A stretch of 15,970 bases of DNA from Modestobacter sp. (lineage in GTDB: Bacteria; Actinomycetota; Actinomycetes; Mycobacteriales; Geodermatophilaceae), in contig JAOPUQ010000001.1 of assembly GCA_025963425.1 (NCBI GenBank), positions 1-15,970 on the forward strand, given 5' to 3'. Below are positions 1-6,796 of the stretch, piece after piece. The position numbers and the translations under genes are program-made. Below the pieces are notes generated by a model. That model searched no databases and was not told the origin of the DNA. It saw only the letters and a list, made by a program, of their open reading frames with translations. Every line of letters starts with the position of its first letter. The stretch's first letter is position 1.

Positions 1-171
1 GGCGACCGGGACCGCCGGGCCCAGCGGCGCCTGCGCCTGGGTGACCGGCACCCCCCGCTCGGCGAGCGAGCCGGCCAGCGAGCGCGTGAGGCGGCTCTTG
101 CCCGCACCGGGGACGCCGACGAGCTCCACGGTGAGCCCGCGGTGGGCCGGTGGTGCGGCACCGGGGCTCAC
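1..171 (-). CDS. P-loop NTP-binding protein, N-terminal fragment (cut by window edge)
   Basis: Reading leftward from a GTG at 171-169 gives 57 codons that stay open to the window edge. Residues 15-17 form a hydrophobic beta strand leading into a Walker A loop, GVPGAGKS (about residues 18-25), then TRSLAGSLAERGVPV, the usual P-loop, helix, strand order of a kinase-like or other small P-loop NTPase. The GTG overlaps the TGA of the upstream gene in the sequence GTGA (168-171), so the two are almost certainly co-translated. The upstream gene also carries a nucleotide-kinase-like domain, so the pair may act on related substrates. Only the first P-loop is visible, so the substrate cannot be assigned. 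Seen: frame, overlap and P-loop. Inferred: kinase-like function. Confidence 0.75.
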   Translation of the reverse strand, partial: MSPGAAPPAHRGLTVELVGVPGAGKSRLTRSLAGSLAERGVPVTQAQAPLGPAVPVA

Positions 172-1703
172 AGGGCCGCCCAGACGGCGGCGCGCGCTTC
201 TGCCAGCACCTCCTCGGCCGGGCGTCCGGCGTCCAGCACGACCGCGTCGGTGCCGGCCCAGTCGGCGCCGAAGACCTCCGCCGAGCGCGGCCGCACGAAG
301 TCCGCCGGGTCGACCCCCTGCTTGCGGGCCACCGCGACGTCGGGGTCGACCCGCAGCACCAGCAGCAGGTCCGGGGCGGTGATCTCGGCGTAGCAGCGCT
401 GTTCGGCGGCGACCAGGCGCCGGTCGAGCGGCGACAGGCCGGCCGTCGGCACCCAGCGGGTGCGGGGGCCGTCCATCAGCGTCACCTGGGCCAGCGGGAA
501 GCGGTCACAGACGACCAGGTCGCCGCGGGCGGCCAGCCGGCGCACCCGGCGGTGCTGCCGGCGCCGGTCGCCGGCGGTGACCAGCTGCCACAGCAACCAG
601 GCCCGGCCCGGCGCCCGGCCGGCGTGCTCCTGCGCGGTCGGGTAGTTCGGCAGCCAGTCGGTGACCAGGCCGGCGGAGCGCGCGGCGAGCAGCGCACCCT
701 TCACGACGAGGTTGGCCGGGCTGCGCGGCGGCTTGCCCATGTGCACCACCCGGGTCTCCAGCGGACCGTTGAGCCAGCCGGACAGGCCCTGGACCATCGT
801 GGACTTCCCGGCCCCGTCCCCGCCGACGACGGCGATGACGCCGCCACCGGCCACCAGCCGCTTGGTGTTGCGCTGGCCCAGCACGTAGTGCCGCAGGCCC
901 CAGGTCACCCGGCGCGAGCAGCGCAGCGCGGTGTCCGCGGCCGGCCGGCGGCGCATCAGGCCGGTGGCGTCGGCGACGACCCGGCGTCCGGCCGCCAGCC
1001 GCTGCGCCACACCCCGGTCCTCCAGCAGCGCCGAGCAGTACCGCTCCCAGTCGGTCCAGCCGACCTGTGGCAGGTGGGTGTCCACGACCCGGCGCAGCTC
1101 GTCGGGGTCCGACCGGGCGTGCAGGTACTCCAGCTCGCGCCGCTCGGCGCCGCGCAGCGGGGCCAGCCCGAAGACGGCGGCGTCCCACGTGCCGTGCTTG
1201 AGGGCCAGCCGCAGCACCAGGACGGCGAGCTCGAACTCCGGCGCCGGGGTGGGGAAGATCGGCCCCTGCGTGCAGGAGGCCAGGTAGGCCCGCTCGATGG
1301 GGAGCTGGACGTTCTTCGTGGTGTCGTCCCCGAGGACCAGCTGCGCCTGGGCGTCGACGTGGACGAACCTCCCGGTCGCGGCGTCCACGCCGTACCAGTG
1401 CACGACCCCGGGCACCGGACGCCGGCGGGCCGGCCGCGCCTGCTTGAAGCCGCAGGCGACCAGCACGCCGAGGAACGCCTGGACGGAGCGCCGGTCGACC
1501 AGCAGGTCGAGGTCGTTGTCGCCGGAGGCGGACAGGTGCAGGGCGTCGTTGCTCTTCCAGTGGCAGTAGGAGACCCCGGCCTCCCGCAGCCGGGCGCACA
1601 GCTCCACGACGAGGGCCAGCGGCGCCGGGACGTCGTCGTCCGCCGCGGGCGCGATGTCGGGTCCGGGCGCCACCGCCGGACGCACGTGTTCAGGAACCGC
1701 CAC
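168..1703 (-). CDS. Fused nucleotidyltransferase-like / thymidylate kinase-like protein
   Basis: 511 aa. The N-terminal half has HWKSN at 48-52 and DNDLDLLV at 62-69, the strand with paired acids expected of a nucleotidyltransferase-fold domain of the kind found in polysaccharide loci. The C-terminal third is a P-loop kinase domain: hydrophobic strand plus GGDGAGKST (294-302), DRFP at 400-403 resembling the DR(F/Y) motif of thymidylate kinases, and a late strand LLLVLRVDPDVAVARK (446-461). Start is GTG with a GAGGGAGG-type ribosome site about 4 nt upstream. The downstream partial gene overlaps by 4 nt. A housekeeping dTMP kinase is about 210 aa and unfused, so this is more likely an accessory kinase working on a sugar, nucleotide or glycan intermediate. 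The exact reaction is unknown. Domain calls come from motifs only. Confidence 0.85.
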   Translation of the reverse strand: MAVPEHVRPAVAPGPDIAPAADDDVPAPLALVVELCARLREAGVSYCHWKSNDALHLSASGDNDLDLLVDRRSVQAFLGVLVACGFKQARPARRRPVPGVVHWYGVDAATGRFVHVDAQAQLVLGDDTTKNVQLPIERAYLASCTQGPIFPTPAPEFELAVLVLRLALKHGTWDAAVFGLAPLRGAERRELEYLHARSDPDELRRVVDTHLPQVGWTDWERYCSALLEDRGVAQRLAAGRRVVADATGLMRRRPAADTALRCSRRVTWGLRHYVLGQRNTKRLVAGGGVIAVVGGDGAGKSTMVQGLSGWLNGPLETRVVHMGKPPRSPANLVVKGALLAARSAGLVTDWLPNYPTAQEHAGRAPGRAWLLWQLVTAGDRRRQHRRVRRLAARGDLVVCDRFPLAQVTLMDGPRTRWVPTAGLSPLDRRLVAAEQRCYAEITAPDLLLVLRVDPDVAVARKQGVDPADFVRPRSAEVFGADWAGTDAVVLDAGRPAEEVLAEARAAVWAAL

Positions 1704-1793
1704 AGGTCCTCCCTCGGCCAGGCCTGCGACGTCGTCACTCGGCCCCGTGAGTTCCGTATCCTGCCGGGTCCGGTCGCCGGGGGACAGGCTTGC

Positions 1794-1819
1794 ACCGTCA
1801 CCGAGGCAGTACAGACGGT
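1794..1819. repeat. Inverted repeat upstream of the NTase/kinase gene
   Basis: ACCGTC (1794-1799) and GACGGT (1814-1819) are perfect 6-nt arms separated by 14 nt, in the 147-nt gap between the stop of the beta-helix gene and the GTG of the NTase/kinase gene (both minus strand). It could be a weak terminator for the first gene or an operator for the second. No T-run follows and no clear -10/-35 pair was found in this gap. Confidence 0.3.
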
Positions 1820-1850
1820 CACCACCGGCTCAGCCCGGGCGGCGCACCCC

Positions 1851-3164
1851 TCAGCCCGGCGGTGTGGCCCCGGCCGGCGGGGCGGTGCGCCAGGCAGGGA
1901 GGGCGGGGGTGAGCATCCGGCCCATGTCGACCCCGCCGCGCTCGTCGACGCCGTGCCGGGTCTTCCAGTCGGCGACCGCCGCCTCGTACACCGCCGGGTC
2001 CGTGGTCAGCGTGCAGCCATCCGGCACGTTGCCGGGGTAGGGCCCCGCACCGAGCCAGACGAGCGTCACGTTCTCGTAGCTGTCGACGATCGATCCCTGC
2101 CGGGTCGGCAGGATCCGGTCCAGGCCATCGCTGCCGGCGAGGTCCCGGAACCGCTCGGCGGCGATGACCACGTTGCGCAGCACCAGCCCCGGGGAGTTCG
2201 GCCGGCTCTTGTAGATCGAGCCGTGTGTGTGGTCGGTGGAGCGGGCCAGGTAGCCCCCGGGGAACGGCTTGAGCCGGATGACGCTGTCCTCCACGGTGAT
2301 CACCTGCTCGGAGTCGCTGTCGTCGTCGTCGTTCCGCTGGGTGGACAGGAAGGTGTAGGTCCCGTCCACCAGGGTGTCCAGCACATGCAGGTCGTGCCAT
2401 TGGTCGTTCTCGATCGCGTCGTCCCGGATGTCCTGCAGCCAGCAGTTCCGGACGTAGCAGGTGCCCGAACCCTCCTCCTCGGCCCGGTAGAGGCCGATGC
2501 CGTCGTGGCTGTTGCGCACCCGGACGCCGTCCCAGACCGCCCAGGTGCCTTCGCGGATGTACATCCGCGGGTCCCCGTCCTGGTTGTCGTTGCCCCGCTG
2601 CGCGGCATGCGGGTCGACCGAGCGCGGGCGGCCGGCGTCGATCCAGCGGTCGGTGTCGTCCTGCACCTCCTGGCCGTACTTCATCCGCTCCCAGGTGAGC
2701 GTCTCCGGCTGGGTGCCCTCCACCACGCCGCCGATGATCGCGGCGCCGCCCATGGGCATGGCGCGGCCGAGCCGGATCGGGTGGATGTTCTTCTGCTCGG
2801 GGGTCGACCCCCCGGCGAACTCGCCGGTCTCGTAGAAGGCGTCCTTGTCGAAGTACCCGAGGAACCGGGCGCCGCGCATGTCCCAGGTCTTGTCCTCGAC
2901 GGGGGAGTCCTCCTGGTAGGAGGTGCTGAACGTGCCCCCGGGGCTGGTCAGGTAGGGCCCCGTCCGGGCCAGCAGCGCGACGGTCGGGGCGCCCTGGAGG
3001 TACTGCGGGGGGAGGGTCGGGACCGGACCGTTGTCGTGCGGCCGGCGGTCGGGGGAACGGGGCCCGGCGGGGTCGTCGGTGGCCAGGTCGATGCCCAGCC
3101 AGACGAGCACCGGGGCCGCGACCACCGCACTCGCGCCTGCGAGGAAGTGTCGCCGGTTGATCAC
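1851..3164 (-). CDS. Tat-exported right-handed beta-helix protein
   Basis: 437 aa from a GTG at 3164. An earlier in-frame TTG at 3221 exists, but the GTG has GGGGGA six bases upstream and places a twin-arginine signal at the N terminus: INRRHFLAG (residues 2-10), then a hydrophobic stretch to about residue 25. This makes export through Tat likely, possibly with retention as a membrane anchor because no clear cleavage site is seen. Residues about 140-375 show short repeating strands with Asn/Asp/Gly turns (VRNSHDGIGLYR, CYVRNCWLQDIRDDAIEND, ITVEDSVIRL), the pattern of right-handed parallel beta-helix proteins such as polysaccharide lyases and glycosidases. An acidic run NDDDDSDSE (about 278-286) could bind calcium. 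The cluster context suggests it acts on or holds the surface glycan; no catalytic site was identified, so it could be purely structural. Confidence 0.8.
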   Translation of the reverse strand: MINRRHFLAGASAVVAAPVLVWLGIDLATDDPAGPRSPDRRPHDNGPVPTLPPQYLQGAPTVALLARTGPYLTSPGGTFSTSYQEDSPVEDKTWDMRGARFLGYFDKDAFYETGEFAGGSTPEQKNIHPIRLGRAMPMGGAAIIGGVVEGTQPETLTWERMKYGQEVQDDTDRWIDAGRPRSVDPHAAQRGNDNQDGDPRMYIREGTWAVWDGVRVRNSHDGIGLYRAEEEGSGTCYVRNCWLQDIRDDAIENDQWHDLHVLDTLVDGTYTFLSTQRNDDDDSDSEQVITVEDSVIRLKPFPGGYLARSTDHTHGSIYKSRPNSPGLVLRNVVIAAERFRDLAGSDGLDRILPTRQGSIVDSYENVTLVWLGAGPYPGNVPDGCTLTTDPAVYEAAVADWKTRHGVDERGGVDMGRMLTPALPAWRTAPPAGATPPG

Positions 3165-3211
3165 ATCGGGTCCCCCGTCGTGGGTGGGCACCACCGGGTG
3201 GTCCGGCGACG

Positions 3212-3217
3212 ACGCTA
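3212..3217 (-). promoter_or_regulatory. Candidate -10 for the beta-helix gene
   Basis: TAGCGT on the minus strand fits the actinobacterial TANNNT -10 pattern and would give a leader of about 40 nt before the GTG at 3164, which has a ribosome site. No convincing -35 was found 16-18 nt further upstream. Confidence 0.3.
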
Positions 3218-3317
3218 TCAAGGGGATCCGCCCTCCGGGAGGGGGCCGACATTACGTCACGGTGCGTAGGGCGGTCGTCACGACGGCGGGCCGCTGGTGG
3301 CTCCCTGCCCGCTCCTC

Positions 3318-3323
3318 TACCGT
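3318..3323 (+). promoter_or_regulatory. -10 element of a likely leaderless ugd transcript
   Basis: TACCGT matches TANNNT and ends 7 nt before the GTG of ugd. The bases between (CCGGGGG) leave no room for a spaced ribosome site, so transcription probably starts on or next to the GTG. The -35 position (TGGTGG, 3295-3300, 17-nt spacer) is poor. Confidence 0.5.
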
Positions 3324-3330
3324 CCGGGGG

Positions 3331-4650
3331 GTGAAGATCTCCGTCATCGGTTGTGGCTACCTGGGTGCGGTTCATGCGGCCTCGATGGCCGAGTTGGGTC
3401 ACGACGTGGTGGGGATCGACGTCGACCGCGCGAAGGTGGAGTTGCTGTCGCAGGCGAGGGCGCCGTTCTACGAGCCGGGGTTCGAGGAGTTGCTGGCGCG
3501 GTCGCTGGCCTCGGGCCGGTTGCGGTTCAGCGCCGACATGGCCGATGCGGCCGGGGCCGTCGTCCACTTCGTGTGCGTGGGGACGCCGCAGAAGCGCAGT
3601 GAGTACGCCGCGGACCTGCGGTATGTGGAGGCGGCGGCGGAGTCGCTGCTGGCGGTGCTGAGGCCCGGGGACCTGGTGGCCGGGAAGTCGACGGTTCCGG
3701 TCGGGACGGCGGCGCGGCTGGCCGAGCTGGTGGACGGGAAGGTCCCGGGGGCGATGCTGGCGTGGAACCCGGAGTTCCTGCGGGAGGGCTTCGCCGTGCA
3801 GGACACCCTGCATCCCGACCGGCTGGTCTACGGGCTGGCGCCGGGTGCGGAGGGGGAGGTCGCGCGGGCCCTGCTCGATGAGGTGTACGCCACGATCGTG
3901 GCCGCGGGCACGCCGCAGGTGGTCACCGACTACGCGACCGCGGAGATGGTGAAGACCGCGGCGAACTCGTTCCTGGCCACGAAGATCTCCTTCATCAACG
4001 CGATGGCCGAGCTGTGCGAGGCGACCGGCGCGGACGTCAAGCAGCTGGCCGACGCGATCGGGCACGACGACCGGATCGGGCGGAAGTTCCTCAACGCCGG
4101 GCTGGGGTTCGGCGGTGGTTGTCTGCCCAAGGACATCCGGGCGTTCATGGCCCGGGCGGGGGAGCTGGGTGCCGACCAGGCGCTGACGTTCCTGCGCGAG
4201 GTGGACAACATCAACATGCGCCGGCGGATCCGGATGGTGGAGCTGGCGCGGGAGGTCTGCGACGGGTCGCTGCTGGGCAAGCGGGTGGCGGTGCTGGGTG
4301 CGGCGTTCAAGCCCGACAGTGACGACATCCGGGACTCCCCGGCGCTCAACGTGGCCGCGCAGCTGCAGCTGCAGGGGGCGGTGGTCCGGGTCACCGACCC
4401 CGCCGCGGTGGAGAACTGCCGCCGGCTGTGGCCCCAGCTGGACTACGCCGACACCGCCGAGGAGGCGGCCGAGCGGGCCGACGCCGTCCTGGTGCTGACG
4501 GAGTGGAAGCAGTACAAGGAGCTGGACCCGGTCGCCTTCGGCCTGATCGTGAAGCAGAAGCGCGTCCTGGACGGTCGCAACGCCCTGGACCGGGACAGCT
4601 GGACGGCCGCCGGCTGGTCGTACCGGGCGCTCGGTCGCCGCGCGGGCTGA
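3331..4650 (+). CDS. ugd: UDP-glucose 6-dehydrogenase
   Basis: 439 aa. Oxidises UDP-glucose to UDP-glucuronate with two NAD+, in the cytosol, supplying uronic acid for surface polysaccharide. Seen: Rossmann loop GCGYLG (7-12) followed by an acidic strand end at VVGID; KSTVPVGT; NPEFLREG; MVKTAANSFLATKISFINAMAELCE; and the active-site loop GFGGGCLPKD with the catalytic Cys at about residue 264. Length is normal for the family. The open frame extends upstream to 3031, but similarity begins exactly at VKISVIG, and a -10-like TACCGT lies 7 nt upstream, so GTG 3331 is chosen and the mRNA is probably leaderless. The first third uses more TTG, GGT, TGT, GTT and CAT codons and more G-ending codons than neighbouring genes, which may hint at a different history. 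Transcribed alone; a hairpin follows. Confidence 0.96.
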   Translation: MKISVIGCGYLGAVHAASMAELGHDVVGIDVDRAKVELLSQARAPFYEPGFEELLARSLASGRLRFSADMADAAGAVVHFVCVGTPQKRSEYAADLRYVEAAAESLLAVLRPGDLVAGKSTVPVGTAARLAELVDGKVPGAMLAWNPEFLREGFAVQDTLHPDRLVYGLAPGAEGEVARALLDEVYATIVAAGTPQVVTDYATAEMVKTAANSFLATKISFINAMAELCEATGADVKQLADAIGHDDRIGRKFLNAGLGFGGGCLPKDIRAFMARAGELGADQALTFLREVDNINMRRRIRMVELAREVCDGSLLGKRVAVLGAAFKPDSDDIRDSPALNVAAQLQLQGAVVRVTDPAAVENCRRLWPQLDYADTAEEAAERADAVLVLTEWKQYKELDPVAFGLIVKQKRVLDGRNALDRDSWTAAGWSYRALGRRAG

Positions 4651-4657
4651 CCCGTGC

Positions 4658-4698
4658 CCCCTGCCTGGCGGCCGGTGTTGACCGACGGTAGGCAGGGG
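4658..4698 (+). terminator. Hairpin behind ugd
   Basis: CCCCTGCCT (4658-4666) pairs perfectly with AGGCAGGGG (4690-4698). The 23-nt interval holds an inner CGGT/ACCG stem. It starts 8 nt after the ugd stop. There is no U-run, as is common for actinobacterial terminators. Confidence 0.55.
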
Positions 4699-4775
4699 CT
4701 GGCGCACAGACCGGGCCGCGCGGGGCGAGGACGGCCGAAGGTCCCTGCCTCGCTGTGACGAAGGGCGTAGCCCCC

Positions 4776-4781
4776 TACCGT
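4776..4781 (+). promoter_or_regulatory. -10 element of a likely leaderless small-protein gene
   Basis: TACCGT, inside the sequence CTACCGTCC that also occurs before ugd, ends 5 nt before ATG 4787. TGTGAC at 4754-4759 is a possible -35 with a 16-nt spacer. Confidence 0.5.
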
Positions 4782-4786
4782 CCCCG

Positions 4787-5008
4787 ATGAGTTCCGAACG
4801 GAGCTGCCGGCCGGGGGTGCGCAGCATGAGCGGGTGGACGTGGGTCCTGCTGATCGGCCTGGCCTGGCTGCTGGTCGGCACTGCCGTCGCCCTGGGCCTG
4901 GGTGCCGCGGTGCACGTCGCGGAGGAACGCAATCGGCGCGACCTCGTCCGGCACCGGATGGCCGAGCGCCGGGCCCGGCGGCAGCACTCCTCCCGGGCGG
5001 CCGGCTGA
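4787..5008 (+). CDS. Small single-pass membrane protein (73 aa)
   Basis: A short N-terminal segment, one hydrophobic helix (about residues 17-41, WTWVLLIGLAWLLVGTAVAL core) and a very basic, charged tail (EERNRRDLVRHRMAERRARRQ). By charge the tail should be cytosolic. The start at 4787 is favoured by the TACCGT hexamer 5 nt upstream. An internal ATG at 4826 with GGGGG eight bases upstream would give a 60-aa protein starting right at the helix and aligns better with the related modules at 6559 and 6797. Function unknown. It stands alone between the ugd hairpin and a convergent 49-aa ORF. Codon use is strongly GC3-biased, supporting a real gene. Confidence 0.65.
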   Translation: MSSERSCRPGVRSMSGWTWVLLIGLAWLLVGTAVALGLGAAVHVAEERNRRDLVRHRMAERRARRQHSSRAAG

Positions 5009-5026
5009 CCGGACCGCCACGGAGGT

Positions 5027-5050
5027 GGTCAGCCGGTGATGCGGCTGACC
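5027..5050. terminator. Perfect hairpin between convergent small genes
   Basis: GGTCAGCCG (5027-5035), 6-nt loop GTGATG, CGGCTGACC (5042-5050). It lies between the stop of the plus-strand 73-aa gene and the minus-strand 49-aa ORF and covers the latter's TGA (5031-5029). It could terminate transcription from both sides. The sequence CGGCTGACCGG occurs at 5002-5012 and again at 5042-5052. Confidence 0.55.
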
Positions 5051-5178
5051 GGCACCGGCCGCGCGCGACGCTGGTGACCGGCGCGCTGGGCGGCGAAGCC
5101 GGACTGCAGGGAGTCGGCGAGGGACAGGGCGGCGGCCAGGTGCTCCGCGGGCTCGGTTGCGCTGCGTTGAGCTGACAT
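5029..5178 (-). CDS. Hypothetical 49-aa protein
   Basis: ATG at 5178 to TGA at 5031-5029. The protein begins MSAQRSATEPAEHLAAALSL and continues through a short amphipathic segment into an Arg-rich tail ending SRITG; no transmembrane helix. Support for a real gene: nearly every codon after the first few ends in G or C, and TAGCTT (5190-5185) lies exactly 6 nt before the ATG with no ribosome site, the same leaderless layout as five other genes here. TTCCCG (5213-5208) lies 17 nt further upstream as a weak -35. The stop codon is within a perfect hairpin. No family recognised; the GC3 signal alone could be chance in such GC-rich DNA. Confidence 0.5.
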   Translation of the reverse strand: MSAQRSATEPAEHLAAALSLADSLQSGFAAQRAGHQRRARPVPVSRITG

Positions 5179-5184
5179 GGCGGA

Positions 5185-5190
5185 AAGCTA
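5185..5190 (-). promoter_or_regulatory. -10 element of the 49-aa ORF
   Basis: TAGCTT (minus strand) fits TANNNT and ends 6 nt before the ATG at 5178. Weak -35 TTCCCG at 5213-5208, 17-nt spacer. Confidence 0.4.
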
Positions 5191-5234
5191 CTGAGCTGGG
5201 CGGGTTCCGGGAAGGCGACGGGCCGGACCGCCGG

Positions 5235-6254
5235 TCACGACTCGGTCTCGGGTCCCGACCCCGCGCGCGGGGCGGTCAGCTCGGGCAGCCCGGCCGGTGC
5301 CGTGTCGTCCGCGGCCGGACGGCGCCGCGGCGGGCGGCGGCGCTGCTGCCACACGAACGGGGCCTCTCCGTGCCGCACCCGGACGAAGGCCCACGCGGCC
5401 GCGCCGATGACCACGGCGGTCAGCGTGATGACCAGGACCATGCCGGTGGAGGCACCGAGCAGCTTGGTGCCCGAGGCCAGCATGATCACCGCCAGCGCGC
5501 GGCGGACCAGGCTGCCGGGGGAGCGGGAGGACACCCGGGCGCCGATCCACACCCCGGGGATGGCGCCGACCAGGATGCTGCCGGTCAGCCCGAGGGCGAA
5601 GTCACCGAAGAGCAGGTGCCCGATCGACGCGGAGGCGACCAGCGGCACGGCCTGCACCAGGTCGGTGCCGACCAGCTGCCCGACCTTGATGGAGGGGTAG
5701 AGCAGCAGCAGGCAGACGATCATGATCGAGCCGGCGCCCACGGAGGTCATGCCCACGACGAGCCCACCGGCGGCGCCGACCAGCACGGTGGCCAGCCTGC
5801 GCACGGGGACGTCGGTCAGCTCCGGCTCGGCCAGCTCGGGGCGACCCCGGCGACGCTCACGCTCGCGCAGCTTCAGGTAGGACTTGGTGGCCATGGCCGC
5901 GGAGGCGACGACCAGGACCGCACCCAGCGCGACCAGCAGGAAGTCCTGCACCTCCGCGCCGTCACCGAGCGCCCGCAGCAGGAGGACGCCGGAGAATGCG
6001 CCGGGGACGGAGCCGAGGCACAGCCACTTCACCAGGTCCAGGTGCACGGTGCCGCGGCGCAGGTGGACGATCCCGCCGATCGGCTTCATGAAGAAGCTGG
6101 CCACCACGTCGCTGGAGACCGCGGCCAGCGGGGAGACCCCGAAGAAGAAGACCAGGATGGGGGTCATCAGCGCCCCGCCGCCCATGCCGGTCAGACCCAC
6201 CACGAGCCCGACCAGCAGGCCGGCGACGGCGATCGTCGGGTCCCACCACTCCAC
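5235..6254 (-). CDS. TauE/SafE (TSUP) family membrane permease
   Basis: 339 aa polytopic protein with the two-repeat layout of the TSUP family: repeat 1 opens with GLVVGLTGMGGGALMTPIL (about 16-34), repeat 2 with GGLVVGMTSVGAGSIMIV (about 163-180); each is followed by further helices, and a charged loop rich in Arg/Glu (about 129-150) separates them. The C-terminal 40 residues are first basic, then acidic and Pro/Ala-rich, and should be cytosolic. Family members move sulfite, sulfate, sulfoacetate or other small anions across the membrane; the substrate is not readable here. Start is GTG 6254; GGGGTG five bases upstream is a modest ribosome site. The APS kinase gene at 9694-10725 makes a sulfur-compound role worth considering, but the two are not in one operon. 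Confidence 0.88.
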   Translation of the reverse strand: MEWWDPTIAVAGLLVGLVVGLTGMGGGALMTPILVFFFGVSPLAAVSSDVVASFFMKPIGGIVHLRRGTVHLDLVKWLCLGSVPGAFSGVLLLRALGDGAEVQDFLLVALGAVLVVASAAMATKSYLKLRERERRRGRPELAEPELTDVPVRRLATVLVGAAGGLVVGMTSVGAGSIMIVCLLLLYPSIKVGQLVGTDLVQAVPLVASASIGHLLFGDFALGLTGSILVGAIPGVWIGARVSSRSPGSLVRRALAVIMLASGTKLLGASTGMVLVITLTAVVIGAAAWAFVRVRHGEAPFVWQQRRRPPRRRPAADDTAPAGLPELTAPRAGSGPETES

Positions 6255-6343
6255 GCCGTCACCCCGTCCTCTGCCTCAGTGCGCTGCCGCGCCCGGCAGA
6301 GCGTCCTCGCGGGACGTCGGCCAGGACGTGGTGTCAGCTCGTC

Positions 6344-6349
6344 ACGCTA
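6344..6349 (-). promoter_or_regulatory. Candidate -10 for the permease gene
   Basis: TAGCGT (minus strand), the same hexamer as upstream of the beta-helix gene. It would give a leader of roughly 80 nt before GTG 6254. No good -35 seen. Confidence 0.25.
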
Positions 6350-6379
6350 GGGGAGCGGACCGCCCGGAAGGAGGGCTGC

Positions 6380-6559
6380 TCACCCGTTGGGGCGACCGCC
6401 GACCAGGCGCAGCCCTGGCGTGGGCACGAGGTCCCCGTCGGCGAGGGCGGCCGCGATGCCGCGGTCGCGGTCGGCGGACCCGAGGCAGCGACCGACCAGG
6501 GGCAGCACGACGACCGTCGCCAGGACCCACACCACCGCGATCCCCGCCAGCCACAGCAC
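6380..6559 (-). CDS. Small single-pass membrane protein (59 aa)
   Basis: GTG at 6559 gives a protein starting VLWLAGIAVVWVLATVVVLP: one transmembrane helix (about residues 2-22), then GRCLGSADRDRGIAAAL and a short Gly/Pro-rich tail. The frame is open upstream to 6646, but TATAAA (6571-6566) lies exactly 6 nt before this GTG, an AT-rich hexamer that stands out in this DNA, so a leaderless start at 6559 is preferred. The segment from Trp through ADR..AAL is similar to the first 45 residues of the divergent gene at 6797. Function unknown. It lies upstream of the permease in the same direction with 125 nt between, so read-through is possible. Confidence 0.6.
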   Translation of the reverse strand: MLWLAGIAVVWVLATVVVLPLVGRCLGSADRDRGIAAALADGDLVPTPGLRLVGGRPNG

Positions 6560-6565
6560 AGCTGA

Positions 6566-6571
6566 TTTATA
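6566..6571 (-). promoter_or_regulatory. -10 element of the 59-aa membrane protein gene
   Basis: TATAAA on the minus strand, 6 nt before GTG 6559. It is one of the very few A/T-only hexamers in the window. A weak TGCGTG lies 18 nt upstream as a possible -35. Confidence 0.55.
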
Positions 6572-6619
6572 GGTGCTGCCCGGGCCCCGCACGCAGCGCG
6601 ACGCGACGTGTAGCCCGCC

Positions 6620-6633
6620 GGAGCACGTGCTCC
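6620..6633. promoter_or_regulatory. 14-bp perfect palindrome, candidate operator
   Basis: GGAGCACGTGCTCC is a perfect palindrome in the 237-nt region between the divergent starts at 6559 (minus) and 6797 (plus). It sits about 50 nt upstream of the TATAAA element. A dimeric regulator site controlling one or both genes is plausible; no regulator gene is in the window. Confidence 0.4.
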
Positions 6634-6712
6634 CGCCGGTCGGCACGCTCCGCTGTGGAATCAGAACGCTGAGCGACGTGCTGCCGGGTTCTCGTCACCG
6701 TCCGTCCCCCGA

Positions 6713-6736
6713 CCGGGTGGCCCGGGGGTCACCCGG
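6713..6736. repeat. Inverted repeat before the 294-aa membrane protein gene
   Basis: CCGGGTG (6713-6719) and CACCCGG (6730-6736), 10 nt apart, about 60 nt upstream of ATG 6797. May be an operator or leader hairpin. No clear -10 was found for this gene. Confidence 0.25.
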
Positions 6737-6796
6737 ACGAGGGGGCCGCCGTCCCGCCGGATCAAGGACTGCCGCCCGGCTGCCGATGGCGAGGTC

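Noticed and set aside
3165..3221. Longer version of the beta-helix protein from TTG 3221
   Set aside because: The 19 extra residues would push the RRxFL signal inward, and GTG 3164 has a well-spaced GGGGGA ribosome site.
3231..3243. CCCTC-CGG-GAGGG mini hairpin upstream of ugd
   Set aside because: Too short to separate from chance in GC-rich intergenic sequence.
150..3269. A 1039-codon open frame on the plus strand
   Set aside because: It runs antisense to two well-supported genes, is built of Arg/Pro/Gly/His-rich low-complexity sequence, and shows no domain. This is the usual shadow in very GC-rich DNA.
3031..3330. 100-residue N-terminal extension of ugd
   Set aside because: Similarity to the family begins at the GTG at 3331, and the extension crosses the divergent promoter region.
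1819..4932. A 1037-codon open frame on the minus strand
   Set aside because: It overlaps the beta-helix gene in another phase and ugd antisense, with Arg/Pro/His-rich composition and no motif.
6560..6646. 29-residue N-terminal extension of the 59-aa membrane protein (ATG at 6646)
   Set aside because: It would run through the TATAAA promoter hexamer and the palindrome, and has no ribosome site of note.
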